Below are positions 34,912-46,750 of a stretch of 64,000 nt of DNA, one piece after another. A model generated the notes under the pieces. It was not told the origin of the DNA. It did no database searches and saw only the letters and a program-made list of their open reading frames with translations. This DNA is from Papio anubis (lineage: Eukaryota; Chordata; Mammalia; Primates; Cercopithecidae): NCBI RefSeq assembly GCF_008728515.1, contig NC_044980.1:31574290-31638289 (forward strand), given 5' to 3'. Position 1 is the stretch's first letter; each line of letters begins with the position of its first letter. The position numbers were made by a program, and so were the translations under genes.

Positions 34912-35250
34912 TAGGCAGGGCACAGTGGCTCGTATCTGTAATCCCAACACTTTGGGAGGCAGATTGCCTGAGCTCAGGAGTTAAAGACCAGCCTGGGCAA
35001 GATGGCAAAACCCCATCTCTACAAAAAAAAAACAAAAAAAACCCAAAAAAAAACAAACAAAAAAAACACCCAAAAATTAGCTGGATGTGGTAGCACGTGC
35101 CGGTGGCCCCAGCTACTTGGGGGACTGAGGCGGGAGGATCGCTTGAGCCTGGGAGGTTGAGGCTGCAGTAAGCTGACATTGCGCCATTGCACTCTAGCAG
35201 CCTGAGTGATGGAGTGAGACCATCTCTCTTCACACACACAAAAACAAAAC
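34912..35250 (+). mobile_element. Alu (AluJ-like)
   Basis: GGCAGGGCACAGTGGCTCGT to a CACACACAAAAAC tail. The middle A-rich linker is expanded. Confidence 0.85.
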
Positions 35251-35309
35251 AAAAACCCAATGCAGGGAGTGGTGTTTTGAAGGGTCTCATGGGAAAAATT
35301 TGTATTTAG

Positions 35310-35645
35310 ATTTTTTAAAATTGAGATATAATTCACATATAAGATTCACCCTTTTAAACTGTACAATTCAGGAGTTTTCAGCATATTCACAAAGTTGTTC
35401 AATAATCACCATTACCTAATCCCAGAACATTTTCATGATCTCCAAAAGAAACCACATACCCACTAGTAGTCATTCTCCATTCTCCCTTTCTTCTAGCCCT
35501 TGGCAACCCCTAAATCACTTCCAGTTTATACAGATTTGCCTACTCTGGACGTTTTATACAAGTGGAACCATGTAATACGTGGCTTTGTGTTTGACTTCTC
35601 TCACTTAGCATAATATTTAAGGTTTATCCATGTTGTAGCTTTTAC
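35310..35645 (-). mobile_element. Old L1 fragment
   Basis: AAAATTGAGATATAATTCAC, CAGAACATTTTCATGATCTC and CACTTAGCATAATATTTAAG are the reverse strand of L1M 3' text, in the same direction as ZFR. Confidence 0.8.
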
Positions 35646-36040
35646 TTAAAGTTTAAATAAGACTACTAACAGTAATTCAAAGAAACTAGTTTGGAACCAC
35701 TATGAAATCCTTAAGATGATAATGAAAGCTGAAAAGACATTAGTGAGAATGAGAATCCATACTTTTGGCTACACACGAAAAAAGCTCATGGACTTATCAG
35801 AGGTAAAAACTATGTCAACCTATTCACTCCAAGGCCATTTCTTAGACTCTTTACATTTCAAGAGATGACAATGTGAAGAAACAGTACACATTAACAGTTA
35901 TGAAAAATAAATGATAGCTTCCAGCATGACTGGAAAAAACCTGAAAATAATGGATATTAATAATGATAAATGTAAGTCACAATTTAAAAAGTTAAGACAG
36001 CTCAGTTTATTCCATTGAAGAAAGCAGGAAGATGTTCAAG

Positions 36041-36249
36041 ATTCTTTTTTGTTTTGAGAAAGGGTCTTGTTCTGTCACCCAGGCTAGAATGAAGTGACAG
36101 GACCATGGCTCACTGCAGCCTCAAGCTCTTGGGCTCAAGTGATCCTCCCACCTCAACTCAGGATCTCTTGAGCCCAAGAGCTTGAGGTTGCAGTGAGCTG
36201 TTGTCCTGCCACTGTACGACTGGGACAACAGGCGCAGCCACCATGCCTA
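36041..36249 (-). mobile_element. Alu with a fold-back (snap-back) duplication
   Basis: A minus-strand Alu begins at TTTTGTTTTGAGAAAGGGTC and then doubles back on itself. The arm at 36093-36145 and the reverse complement of 36161-36213 agree at 47 of 53 positions, with a 15-nt spacer. Alu text then resumes at GACTGGGACAACAGGC. Confidence 0.85.
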
Positions 36250-36380
36250 ATTTATGCAGAGATGGAGTCTCACAATGCTGTCCAGGCTGGTTTTGGATTC
36301 CTGGACTCATGTAAACCAACTGCCTTGGCCTCCCAAAGCCTTTGCATCACAGGCATCACAGCACACAGACCCTCAAGACA
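36250..36380 (-). mobile_element. Alu monomer fragment
   Basis: ATGCAGAGATGGAGTCTCAC to TTTGCATCACAGGCATC, a divergent half-Alu. Confidence 0.75.
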
Positions 36381-36396
36381 TTTTTCATTTTTTTTT

Positions 36397-36695
36397 TTTT
36401 TTTTTTTTTTTGAGACTGAGTCTGGCTCTGTCGCCCAGGCTGGAGTGCGGTGGCCGGATCTCAGCTCACTGCAAGCTCCGCCTCCCGGGTTCACGCCATT
36501 CTCCTGCCTCAGCCTCCCGAGTAGCTGGGACCACAGGCGCCTGCCACTTCGCCCGGCTAGTTTTTTGTATTTTTTTTAGTAGAGACGGGGTTTCACCTTG
36601 TTAGCCAGGATGGTCTCGATCTCCTGACCTCGTGATCCGCCCGTCTCGGCCTCCCAAAGTGCTGGGATTACAGGCTTGAGCCACCGCGCCCGGCC
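36397..36695 (-). mobile_element. AluY (young, AluYR-like)
   Basis: Ends GGCTTGAGCCACCGCG then CCCGGCC. Target-site duplication GACATTTTTCATTTTT is present on both sides. Confidence 0.95.
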
Positions 36696-36814
36696 GACAT
36701 TTTTCATTTTTTATGGATTTTCATTTTAAAGTGAAGTTTTAATATTTTAAGGGACAAGCTTCAGTCATGTAGAAAACTCTATGTATATTTATGGAATATG
36801 CATGTGTATGCAAT

Positions 36815-37106
36815 ATTTTTTTTGAGACGGAGTCTCGCTCTGTCGCCCAGGCTGGAGTGCAGTGGCACCATCTTGGCTCACTGTAAGCTCCGCCTCCCGG
36901 GTTCACGCCATTCTCCTGCCTCAGCCTCCCAAGTAGCTGGGACTACAGGTGCCCGCCACCACGCCCGGCTAATTTTTTTGTATTTTCAGTAGAGACAGGG
37001 TTTCACCGTGTTAGCCAGGACGGTCTCAATCTCCTGACCTCGTGATCCACACGCTTCGGCCTCCCAAAGTGCTGGGATTACAGGCATGAGCCACCACGCC
37101 CGGCCT
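36815..37106 (-). mobile_element. AluY
   Basis: Full-length, little-diverged copy ending GAGCCACCACGCCCGGCC. Confidence 0.92.
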
Positions 37107-37981
37107 ATGTATGGAATATTTTAAGACGCAAAAGGACTGTGACCCTTGAGGATAAGGTCAGTGTTACTCATCTTGAATCCACCTGCCTAGTACAAGTAGC
37201 CAGAATTTTGTAAATACTTAGTAAATGATTATGATATGGAATGATTTTGGAAAGAATATGAGAATTAATCCTGACAATTCAGTGATAAAATAAACCAAGA
37301 GTAATAATTAGCAAAATACTGATGTGATTAAAACACAAAATTGAAGTCATAAAATATGCAACTTTCGATAAATGCTTCAAATTTTTACTGAGTACTTTTA
37401 GCAAATGTTATGAGAAAAGTGAAGATTAAATAATCAGCTACAGTTCAGGTATGTCAAGACATAAAAATGTGTTTCAAGTGACTCAAAGCTTTTTCAAAAT
37501 CTGTGTATTGACTGACTTTTAAGAATGAGGCATTTCTGATTTATATCAGCAGGTAAAAGCAGAAATTAATTAAAAGTCAAGAAATGAATTATTCATAGAA
37601 CACAAAAGTCAATATACTTAAACACACACAATAAAACTAAGTAAACTACCTGTCTCTGACACCATTTGCTGTGAAGTAAGCAATTAAAACATACTAATTT
37701 TCTAAAGAACACAGCTGTTCTCCAAGCAGATATCTATAGTTAAAAGAGCAATGAAAATGGAAGAATATAATTCAAAAGTAAAAAGATAATATCAAAAATA
37801 AATAGAATCAAATTAAGGATTACAACACTTCAGGTTGTAATGTAAAGGGTCTTGGTAACTATAATTATATAAGATAGTAACTTATTAAGATTTATTGTAA
37901 CTGGAGATAGAAAAAGATCCCCATATTAAATGATTCAAAAAATCAAGGATTATAATATTTGCTTTAAAAAAATTTTTAATT

Positions 37982-38147
37982 TTTTTTTTACAGACACATT
38001 CTCACTACGTTGCCCAGGATGGAGTGCAGTAGTTATTCGCAGGCACGATCACAGCACACTGCAGCTGAGCGTGAACTCCTGGGCTCAAGTAATCCTACCT
38101 CGGTTTCCCCAGTAGCTGAGACTACAAGTGAACGCCACTGCACTCCA
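37982..38147 (-). mobile_element. Alu fragment
   Basis: ACAGACACATTCTCACTACG to GCCACTGCACTCCACTG, very divergent. Confidence 0.7.
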
Positions 38148-38171
38148 CTGTAATATTTGCTTTTTATTTAT

Positions 38172-38242
38172 TTTTTGAGAGACAGGGTCTTACTCTGTTT
38201 CCTAGACTGGAATGCAGTGGTGTGATTATAATTCACTGCAGC
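38172..38242 (-). mobile_element. Alu fragment
   Basis: GAGAGACAGGGTCTTACTCT to ATTCACTGCAGCC, cut where the inverted copy inserted. Confidence 0.8.
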
Positions 38243-38380
38243 CGGCTGGGTGTGGTGGCTCATGCCTGTAATCCCAGCACTCTGGGAGGTCAAGGTGGGA
38301 AGATCACCTGGGGTCAGGAGTTTGAGACCAGCCTGCCCAACATGGCAAAACCCTGTCCCTACTAAAAACACAAAAAAGCC
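38243..38380 (+). mobile_element. Left-monomer Alu
   Basis: GGCTGGGTGTGGTGGCTCAT to AAAAACACAAAAAA. It faces the minus-strand fragment immediately to its left. Confidence 0.85.
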
Positions 38381-38479
38381 ACTTGATGAGATTTCAGTAA
38401 CACAGGCACTTTCATTGGTGGGAGTGTAAACCAGTAAAATTTTCCTTTAAAGCACAAGTGACAAACTGTACCAAAACCT

Positions 38480-38776
38480 TTTTTTCCCCCAACAAGAGAC
38501 GGAGTTTCACTCTTGTTGTCCAGGCTGCAATGGCGCAATCTCAGCTCACTGCAACCTCCACCTCCCCGGTTCAAGCGATTCTCCTGCCTCCGCCTCCCAA
38601 GTAGCTGGGATTACAGGAATAAGCCACCACACGCCCGGCTAATTTTGTATTTTTAGTAGACATAGGAGTTTCTCCATGTTGGTCAGGCTGGTCTCAAACT
38701 CTCAACCTCAGGTCATCTGCCCACCTCAGTCTCCCCAAGTGCTAAGATTACAGGTGTGAGCCACTGCACCTGGCCA
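38480..38776 (-). mobile_element. Alu (AluS-like)
   Basis: AGAGACGGAGTTTCACTCTT to GAGCCACTGCACCTGGCC. Confidence 0.9.
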
Positions 38777-38924
38777 CAAAATTTTCAAAGATACACATTA
38801 ATTAGCCCAGCAATGGCAGTACTAAGATTTACAATAGGGCTACTACTACATAACGAAAGCACAAAAAAATATTCTGCCCAGCTCTTAATTTGTAACAAAC
38901 TAGAAACAATCACTAGCACTAGGA

Positions 38925-39085
38925 GTTCTGGCTGAATAATAGTAGTAGCAGTTATCCTCTTCATTATAGCTACCACTTACTGAGTGCTTATCCTTGCTAA
39001 GTGATGCTCTAAGTCTTCACAAGTATTAACCAATTCTAATCATTATTATCACATTCTGAAGGTAGATATGACTATTATTCCCATT
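38925..39085 (-). mobile_element. MIR element
   Basis: AGCTACCACTTACTGAGTGC, CTAAGTCTTCACAAGTATTA and TTATTCCCATTGTACAAATT form the reverse strand of MIR. Confidence 0.75.
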
Positions 39086-39740
39086 GTACAAATTAAGATG
39101 TTTATGCTCTTAAAATAGGATTTTATGAATACCATAACAATAGGCAATTGTATATACAAAAGCCACTTACATAGTCCAGTTGACAAGGATCACTATTGAT
39201 ATATGCACAACAGACTTTGATTTGTAAGCCCATTTGCAGGTTGTTGCATTTTTGTAATATATTTACTCACAGCACTTTATTTTATATGGTGAAATATATG
39301 AAAGTCTTAAAAATGGTCACGTCTTGCAGGGAAAAGGTTTACTTACAGCTTTTAGTGATTTGGGGGTGTGCATACAGTTAAATAGATGATTTTTGTTAGG
39401 GGTTATCTAAAGGCTGAGTTAGTTCATGTGCCGTTTGCGGATATTTTTGTAAGCTGAGACTGTTTGTTCTTTGTCCTGCGATGTCAGTGTCCTATCATTT
39501 TACAACTCTTTGTTGGTTCTATCAGCAACAGCCAGGAGAACTACTAGTACAAACCACCACCACTAAAATCTGTATTACTTACAAATACCTCTGAAAGCCA
39601 GTAAAATATGTGAAAAGAAATGTTAATGTATTTCAACTGGTATTTGGGCAGGAAGAATAATTACAGCAGTTTTCTCCACCTTTCTTTGAGAATGATTCCT
39701 TTACATTTGATATATCATTCTTAAAACAAGAAACAAAAAA

Positions 39741-40040
39741 ACTGGTCAAACATGGTGGCTCACACCTATAAACCCAACACTTCTGGAGGCCAAGTTGGGA
39801 GGATCCCTTGGATCCAGGGGTTTCAGACCAGGCTGGGCAACATAGTGAGACCTTACCTCTACAAGAAATTAAAAAAAAAATCTAACCAGGCATGGTAGCA
39901 TGCACCTATAGTCCTATGCACGTGGGAGGCTGAGTTAGGAGGATCACTTAACCTGGGAAGTCGAGGGTGCAGTTAGTCATGATCATGCCACTGCACTCCA
40001 GCCCGAGTGACAGAGTGAAACTCTGTCTCAAAAAAGATAA
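39741..40040 (+). mobile_element. Alu (AluJ-like)
   Basis: Divergent copy, GGTCAAACATGGTGGCTCAC to CTCAAAAAAGATAA. Confidence 0.85.
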
Positions 40041-40079
40041 CATTAAACATTTTAAAGTGAGTAATTCAGCAGCATTATT

Positions 40080-40275
40080 ATACTATGTTGTGCATATCAA
40101 GTTCCAAAACATTTCCATTACCCCAAAGTAAACCCCCTTACCCATTAAGCAACTTGTCTCTATGGATTTATATATTCTTGATATTTCATATAAATGGAAT
40201 CACGCAACATGGGACCTTTTGCGTGCCTGGATTCTTGCACTTAGCATACTGTTTTCAACCTTCATCAGTACTGTG
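40080..40275 (-). mobile_element. Old L1 fragment
   Basis: AACATTTCCATTACCCC, CATATAAATGGAATCA and CACTTAGCATACTGTTTTCA are the reverse strand of L1M 3' text. Confidence 0.7.
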
Positions 40276-40288
40276 GCAGATTTTGTTT

Positions 40289-40394
40289 TTTTTTGAGATA
40301 GGGTCTCGCTATGTGCCCAGGCTGGCCTCAAAAGATCCTCTTGCCTCAGTCTCTTGAGTACCTGGAACTACAGGCATGGGCCACTGTGCCCACC
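40289..40394 (-). mobile_element. Alu fragment
   Basis: GAGATAGGGTCTCGCTATG to GGGCCACTGTGCCC, a monomer-size remnant. Confidence 0.8.
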
Positions 40395-40464
40395 TCAGTA
40401 ACAGATTTTTTTGCTGAAACACTCATCATAAGACACTGTTTAGAAATAAAATATATAATAAACA

Positions 40465-40545
40465 TTGTGTGTGTGTGTGTGTGTGTGTGTTGTGTGTAAG
40501 AGAGAGGGAGGGAGAGGGGGTGGGGGGCAGAGGGCGGTGGGGGGG

Positions 40546-40579
<34 letters not shown>

Positions 40580-40600
40580 CAGACAGACACACAGACAAAC
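40465..40600. repeat. Compound (GT)n / G-rich / (GA)n / (ACAG)n microsatellite
   Basis: A GT run of about 12 units, then AGAGAGGGAGGGAGAGGGGG, a G-rich stretch, about 14 GA units and ACAGACAGACAC. Confidence 0.95.
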
Positions 40601-40881
40601 ATGGTTTTGCCCTCCCACCCAGGCTGAAGTGCAGTGGTGCAATCATAGTTCACTGCAGCCTCAAACTCCTGGGCTCAAGTGATTCTCTGACCTCAGTCTC
40701 CTGAGTAGCTGGGACTACAGGTATGCGCCATCTCATCCGGCTAATTTTTAAGTTTGTCTTTTGTAGACATAGGGTCTTGCTATACAAATAAGGCTGGTTT
40801 TGAACTCCTGGCCTCAAGTGACCTTCCCACCTCAGCTTCCTAAAGTGCTGGGACTACAGGTAGGAGCCGTTGTGCTAGGCC
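40601..40881 (-). mobile_element. Alu (AluJ-like)
   Basis: GCCCTCCCACCCAGGCTGAA to GAGCCGTTGTGCTAGGCC. It abuts the compound microsatellite, which replaced or grew from its poly(T) head. Confidence 0.85.
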
Positions 40882-41301
40882 TGTAATAAACATTTAAAAA
40901 ATTACATGCCTTTTGTAAGTTACTGCAATTATACTATTGTAAAGGTTTAGATAGCACACAGCAATTCTGATGTCAGAGCAACATTACAACAGAACTCTAC
41001 CTATATTTTCTTTATTTTATCACCATGGAATCATGACAAAACAACAACTAATTTGAAGGCAGAACACCATTTTCAATCCTCATTGCAGTGGTAAAGGAAA
41101 GGCCACAAAAGCAGGTATTGTTACTTAAGGATTTGTTCAAAGTAAGTAATCTGAATGCTAAATAAAATTAAACATAATACAGTTCATAAGAATTTCAAAT
41201 TTATTTGATAAAAGAAAAAAAGTTACTACTGTTTATGGCAATAGCACAGACCCAACCTGAAGATCTCTTGCCTCCAAAACATGATTAAGAAATATATTAG
41301 G

Positions 41302-41590
41302 GCCAGGCATGGTGGCTCATGCCTATAATCCCAGCACTTTGGAAGACCGTGGTGAGAGGATCGCTTGAGCCCAGGAGTTCAAGACCAGATGTGGCAACAT
41401 AGTGAGATCTCATCTCTACTAAAAATAAAGACATTAGTCAGGTGTGGTGGCATGTGCCTGTCGTCACAGGTCCTAGGAATGTTCAGGCAGAAGGAATGCT
41501 TAAGCCCAGGAGTTCAAAGTTGCAGTGAGCCAGGGTTGCTCCACTGCACTCCAGTTTAGGTGACAGAGTGGGACCCTGTCTCAAAAACAA
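41302..41590 (+). mobile_element. Alu (AluJ-like)
   Basis: Divergent copy starting GGCCAGGCATGGTGGCTCAT. Confidence 0.88.
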
Positions 41591-42634
41591 ATGATACAAT
41601 ATACACACTACTGCCTTTCAAGAAAAAACGTAATAGCTTGAATCAAACAGAGGAAAAGGCCAGTGACAGAGAACATTCCTGAAGAACAGAGTGTTTACCC
41701 TGCTTAGGCAACTCTCTAACTTGGCTCTCCAGAGAGATGAGGGTGGGGATGACAGCTGATTCAACAAATCCCCAAAATTTCACCAATCACTTTCAATTTG
41801 GAGAAAGGTAAAATGAATCACATTATAAGCAGTTCCAGAAGAAATTTTCCTAAAAGTAAAAACTCCATCTGACCATCTTCTCTCTCAGTAGAGAAAAGAA
41901 AAACACTAGAATTTGCTATCCTGAAGACGTTGAAAACCAGGAAAGAACAGAAGAAATCAGGAAAGAGCAGAAAAATGGTAATTATTCACATCTAATTATT
42001 TCCAATAATAAATGCGTTTGGCTAAAATGCAGATTAAAGAAAAAATAAAGGTAAGATCTTCCAAAGGAATAAGAGGTAGGAAAAAAAAAACAACTTCATA
42101 GAACCTCAAATTAACTTCACATACCCAAATGCTCTCTTGGTTCCAGGGAATATAAATTGTTAGTGAAAGGAAATGGTAAAATAGGTTCAGGAAACAAATG
42201 GAGCAAATCCTGCAAAGACAAAAGCTCTAGGAGTCCATTCTTGGGTTGAAACTTGAAACTGAAGGGGTGGCAATAAAATCCATCACATTTGGAGTGCCAC
42301 AGTATTATCTGATAAAGACACAGGAGAATACAGCCTACATTTGCTAACAAGGCTGTGGGTAGCCAAATCCTACTCCTTTTCATAAGCAATCATCCAATCA
42401 TCTCTCACAGGGGAAGGAAAAGAAGAGTTATCAAAAAAGGTGAGAACAGATTTGCATGACATCTTTGTACTTGTGTGGAACGTAGCATAAAAACTAGAGA
42501 TAAAAATCTACTCTGTAGGGACTCTGGGTGATAGTCACAGGTCAATGTAGGTTCATTAATTGTAACAAACACACTACTTTAGTGTCGGGGAGGCTGTTGT
42601 TATGTGTGACGGCAGGAGATATGTGGGACTCTAT

Positions 42635-42761
42635 TTGGTGACCCTTGAGTTTGAACTGCACAGATCCACTTACACGGGTGTTATCTTCCATCTCTGCCAC
42701 TGGAGACAGCAACAACAACCTTCCTTCCTCACCCTCAGCTTACTTAGTAAGAAGTTGAGGG
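42635..42761 (+). mobile_element. Tigger-like DNA transposon fragment
   Basis: TGACCCTTGAGTTTGAACTG, CAGATCCACTTACACGGG and CTCTGCCACTGGAGACAGCA resemble a common Tigger element. It is truncated by the following Alu. Confidence 0.65.
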
Positions 42762-43060
42762 CTGGGCACAGTGGCTCACACCTATAATCCAAGCACTTTG
42801 GGAGGCCGAGGGGAGCAGATCACTTGAAGTCAAGAGTTTGAGACCAACCTGGCCAACATGGTGAAACCCCGTCTCTACTAAAAATACAAAAATTATCTAG
42901 ACATGGTGGTGCGCCCTTGTAATCCCAGCTACTCGAAAGGCTGAGGCAGGAAAATCGCTTGAACCCAGGAGATGGAGGTTGCAGTGAGTTGAGATCGTAC
43001 CTCTGTACTCTAGACACAGTGAGACTCGGTCTCAAAAAAAAAAAAAAAAAAAAAAAAAGG
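42762..43060 (+). mobile_element. Alu (AluS-like)
   Basis: Starts GGCTGGGCACAGTGGCTCAC and ends in a pure A tail of about 24. Confidence 0.9.
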
Positions 43061-43303
43061 AACAAAATGACTGATGAAGTTCAAAAATTAAGAGGTATAC
43101 ATTATACCTTGTTGAGAGCAGATCTCTTAAATAACCATAGTTTATAAAAATTGAACATATATTAGGCAACAAAAAAACACGTTAAATTAAAAAATTGCAA
43201 ATAGCAGACTACATTTCTTGAATCACAATGCCATAAAAACTAGATATTATTTACAAAAACAAAAGCAAACCTCCTTCAACCAAGCAGAATATAAAAATTC
43301 CCT

Positions 43304-43605
43304 GGGCTGGGCGCCGTAGCTCACGCCTGTAATCCCAGCACTTTGGGAGGCTGAGGCAGGCAGATCATGAGGTGAGGAGTTCAAGACCAGCCTGGCCAAC
43401 ATGGTGAAACCCCATCTCTAAAAAAAAAATACAAAAATTAGCCGGGTGTGGTGGCGCATGCCTGTAATCCCAGCTACTCAGGATGCTAAGACAGGAGAAT
43501 TGTTTGAACCCGGCAAGTGGAGGCTGCAGTGAGCTGAGGTCGAGCCACTGCACTCCAGCATGGGAGACAGAGCAACACTCTGTCTCAGGGAGAGGGTGGG
43601 AAAAT
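43304..43605 (+). mobile_element. Alu (AluS-like)
   Basis: Starts GGCTGGGCGCCGTAGCTCAC; the expected A-rich tail is replaced by GGGAGAGGGTGGG. Confidence 0.9.
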
Positions 43606-44412
43606 AAAATTCCCTCAAAACTACTGTTGGCTTAAAGATAGTATGAAAACAAATTACAAAGCATTACCTATACAGCCAAAACTTTGTGTTCATCTTTAAA
43701 TTGCAGCTTTAAAACCTCTATAACTACAGAATACATCAGTGAATCAAGCATCCAACTCAAGAAGTTTGTAAAATAATAACAGAAAATCCTGAGGAAAATA
43801 AATATAGAAAGATAAACTCATAAAGTAATAAATTATTAATGAGGATTACAATAGAGCTGATTTTGAGGAGACAAAAAAGCAGTAAAACAGATAAAGCACT
43901 GCCTAAAGAATACAATACGAGCAGCGAATTTTAAATGTCAAAATACTGACATTTTGGTGTTTTAAAAAAGTACCAAAATACTAATGTATTTGTTGTTATA
44001 TGTAAATGATTTCAAAGATCAGCCAGCAGCTTTTTTCACTTTTGACTTTCTTCACAATCATTTCCCCTGCCATGGTCAATGCTCCTTCAATTCCTTCGAC
44101 CTGTGCATTCTCTTTTCTTCTCAGTTCTTATGGCTTTCCACCCTCAAAGAAGAAAACACCCTGTGAAGTGCATGGGTGACTCAAAGAAGGCCTGGGTAGG
44201 ACCAATCTGCAGTGCTGAAAATCCAGACACCAAGAGTGGCCCAGACGCAGTGGTCTTGAGAGTCTATTCATACAAGTAACAAAACGTGGACTTACAACAA
44301 CAGAGATAGCTTCAAGGACACCCTGGGTGGGTAGAGGGAACCAAAGTCTAAGAAAGCAGGAAGCAGGATGATGACGTACAATGCTTGTATTTCCATACAT
44401 TTTTAAAATTTG

Positions 44413-44712
44413 GGACAGGCGCGGTGGCTCACGCCTGTAATCCCAGCACCTTGGGAGGCCGAGGTGGGCAGATCACTCGAGGTCAGGAGTTCTACACTAC
44501 CCTGGCCAACATGGTGAAACCTCGTCTCTACTAAAAATACCATCAGCCAGGCGTGGTGGTGCATGCCTGTAATCCCAGCTATGTGGGAGGCTGAGGCAGG
44601 AGAATCGCTTGAACTCAGGAGGTGGAGGTTGCATTGAGCCAAGAAAGCACCGCTGTACTCCAGGCTGGGGTACAGAGCGAGAGACTCCATTTCAAAAATA
44701 AATAAAATAAAT
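44413..44712 (+). mobile_element. Alu (AluS-like)
   Basis: Starts GACAGGCGCGGTGGCTCACG, tail of AATA repeats. Confidence 0.9.
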
Positions 44713-44879
44713 AAACAAATTTGAAGCTATACAATGCCTACAAATTACTGTATTTAAAATCTATTAAGAATCGAATAAATTCCAAACCCCTAAATACTAA
44801 AACACCCACATTGTAATTTTGCTCCCATCTGGCAAATGCTTTACTGGCTAGTCTAATCAATGACACAAAGAAGAATTAA

Positions 44880-44955
44880 AAGCAAACAAACAAGCAAAAA
44901 ACAAACAAAAAAACAAAAACAAACAAACCAGAGAGAGAGAGAGAGAGAGAAAGAA
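44880..44955. repeat. (CAAA)n followed by (GA)n
   Basis: A run of AAACAAAC-type units passes directly into an AGAGAG tract. Confidence 0.85.
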
Positions 44956-45744
44956 TAAAGATACAAAAACATTTAAAAAAATCCTAAAATAGTGTAACTC
45001 TATTGAATGGGTTGATTTTTTTAAGGGAAATATAAATTGCCAAAATTAACCACAAGAGAGAGACTAATTACAATAGAAGAAATTGAGAAAACACTATTCC
45101 CTTAAAAGGAATTGGGAAGTGATGATGTCATATCAATTTTTATAAACTTTCAAGAAACAAAGTTTTGATGCTACTAAAACTGCTTCAGAGTTTAAAGAAA
45201 AGCTTCTAAATTATTTTTACAGAGTTAATGATCACTGCTTCTAAATTTGACAAAGAGCACAGAGACAAAACCTAAAATATTTATTTCATGTCACTGAGAA
45301 ATTCCTAAACAAACTAAAACACTTTTCTCATATGTATGAAGACTCATTCCCAGAATGCAAAGGTAGCTCAATATGAAGAAATCTATTTACACAGTATTAA
45401 CAGGTTGAAGGAGAAAAACTATACATTCATGTTAATAAGACTTAAAAAATTGTGTGATAAAAGTTCAACTTCCTTTACTGATTCAAAACTTACTTAAACT
45501 GGAAAAAGACTGATAATTCAACATGACAAGTAAATATCTCAAATAAAAGGCTATATACCGTTATGCTTAATATACTTTATAGACCAGAACATTTTCAGTA
45601 CAATCAGGAACATACCATACATGTCAAGCAGTATTTCTTTTATTTCGTATTTGTTACTCTAGAATTATTTTTTAATTAAAATAGAAAAAAAAGTATTGGA
45701 AAGGCAAAATATCATTTGTAGATATGTCTCAAAGAAAAAAAAAA

Positions 45745-46020
45745 AAGAGATAAGGTCTCATTCTGTCACCCAGGCTGGAGTGCCCTCACACAGTCACGGC
45801 TCACTGTAGACTTGACCTGGGCTCAACAGATCTTCCCACTTCAGTCTCTCCAGTAGCTGAAACCACAAGCACATGCCACCATGCCTGGCTAATTTTTGCA
45901 TCTTTTCTAGAGAAAGGGTTTTACCCTGTTGTCCAGGCTGGTCTCCAACTCCTGGATTCAAGTGATCTTCCTGCCTCGGGCCTCTCAAATAATGGGATTA
46001 CAAGCATGAGCCACTAGACC
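45745..46020 (-). mobile_element. Alu (AluJ-like)
   Basis: Divergent copy, GAGATAAGGTCTCATTCTG to GAGCCACTAGACC. Confidence 0.85.
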
Positions 46021-46067
46021 ACGACTGGTTGATCTTTGATCTATCTATCCATAGTTTTTAAATTAGT

Positions 46068-46344
46068 TTTTTTTTTGAGACTCTGTCGCCCAGGCTGGAG
46101 TGCAGTGGTGCGACCTCGGCTCACTGCAACCTCTGCCCTTTGAGTTCAAGCAATTCTCCTGCCTCAGCCTCCCGAGTAGCTGGGATTACAGGCACCCGCC
46201 ACCACGCCCAGCTAATTGTATTATTAGTAGAGATGGGGTTTCACTATGTTGGTCAGGCTAGTCTTGAACTCCTGACCTCAGTGATCCACCCGACTCGGCC
46301 TCCCAAAGTGTTGGGATTACAGGCGTGTGCCACTGTGCTTGGCG
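46068..46344 (-). mobile_element. Alu (AluS-like)
   Basis: Poly(T) then GAGACTCTGTCGCCCAGG (head shortened), ending CACTGTGCTTGGC. Confidence 0.9.
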
Positions 46345-46439
46345 AACACCATATTTTGCCTATCATATTGTTAACTAAGAAGTGTGATAATATCCCAGAC
46401 CTATGAGAGTGTAAAGAATATAATCAGTCTAATAGTTTT

Positions 46440-46750
46440 TTGAAATTTTCAATGACCCAACCTTCTGGTGAAGAATTAGTACATGTTCTTTGACCTTGAA
46501 ATTTCAGCCCTAGCAATTTATTTCGCCCTCAAAAGCTTGACAATATATACAATGAGGTATAATAAGGATTTAATAGCAAAAGATTGTAAACCCAAATGTC
46601 TATCAAATGAATATAAGTTAAATAAAATATGGCATGTCCATAGAAAGAATGTAGTAGATGTGACTGCCTTTTCAAAGAACTCTAAGATGAGCTTTGTTAA
46701 AAGTTTTAAACTACAGTTTTAAACTGTGATAGCAAGGCCATGCTTGTGTT
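46440..46750 (+). mobile_element. Old L1 fragment
   Basis: Text TAAACCCAAATGTCTATCAA and AAATATGGCATGTCCATAGA matches the L1M region near the ORF2 end. It is probably the continuation of the L1 at 43.1-45.7 kb beyond two Alus. Confidence 0.65.

Larger units (their letters stand above)
43061..45740 (+). mobile_element. Old L1 ORF2-derived sequence, broken by Alus
   Basis: Segments such as GAATGCAAAGGTAGCTCAAT and AACAGGTTGAAGGAGAAAAA match L1M ORF2 text in the plus direction. Frames are destroyed. The Alus at 43304 and 44413 and a (CAAA)n/(GA)n patch interrupt it. Limits are approximate. Confidence 0.6.

Noticed and set aside
40426..40653. Ser/Leu- and His/Thr-rich open frames
   Set aside because: These are translations of the GT/GA microsatellite.
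42117..42389. 90-codon open frame on the minus strand
   Set aside because: No domain recognised and no splice phase that would fit ZFR; treated as chance.
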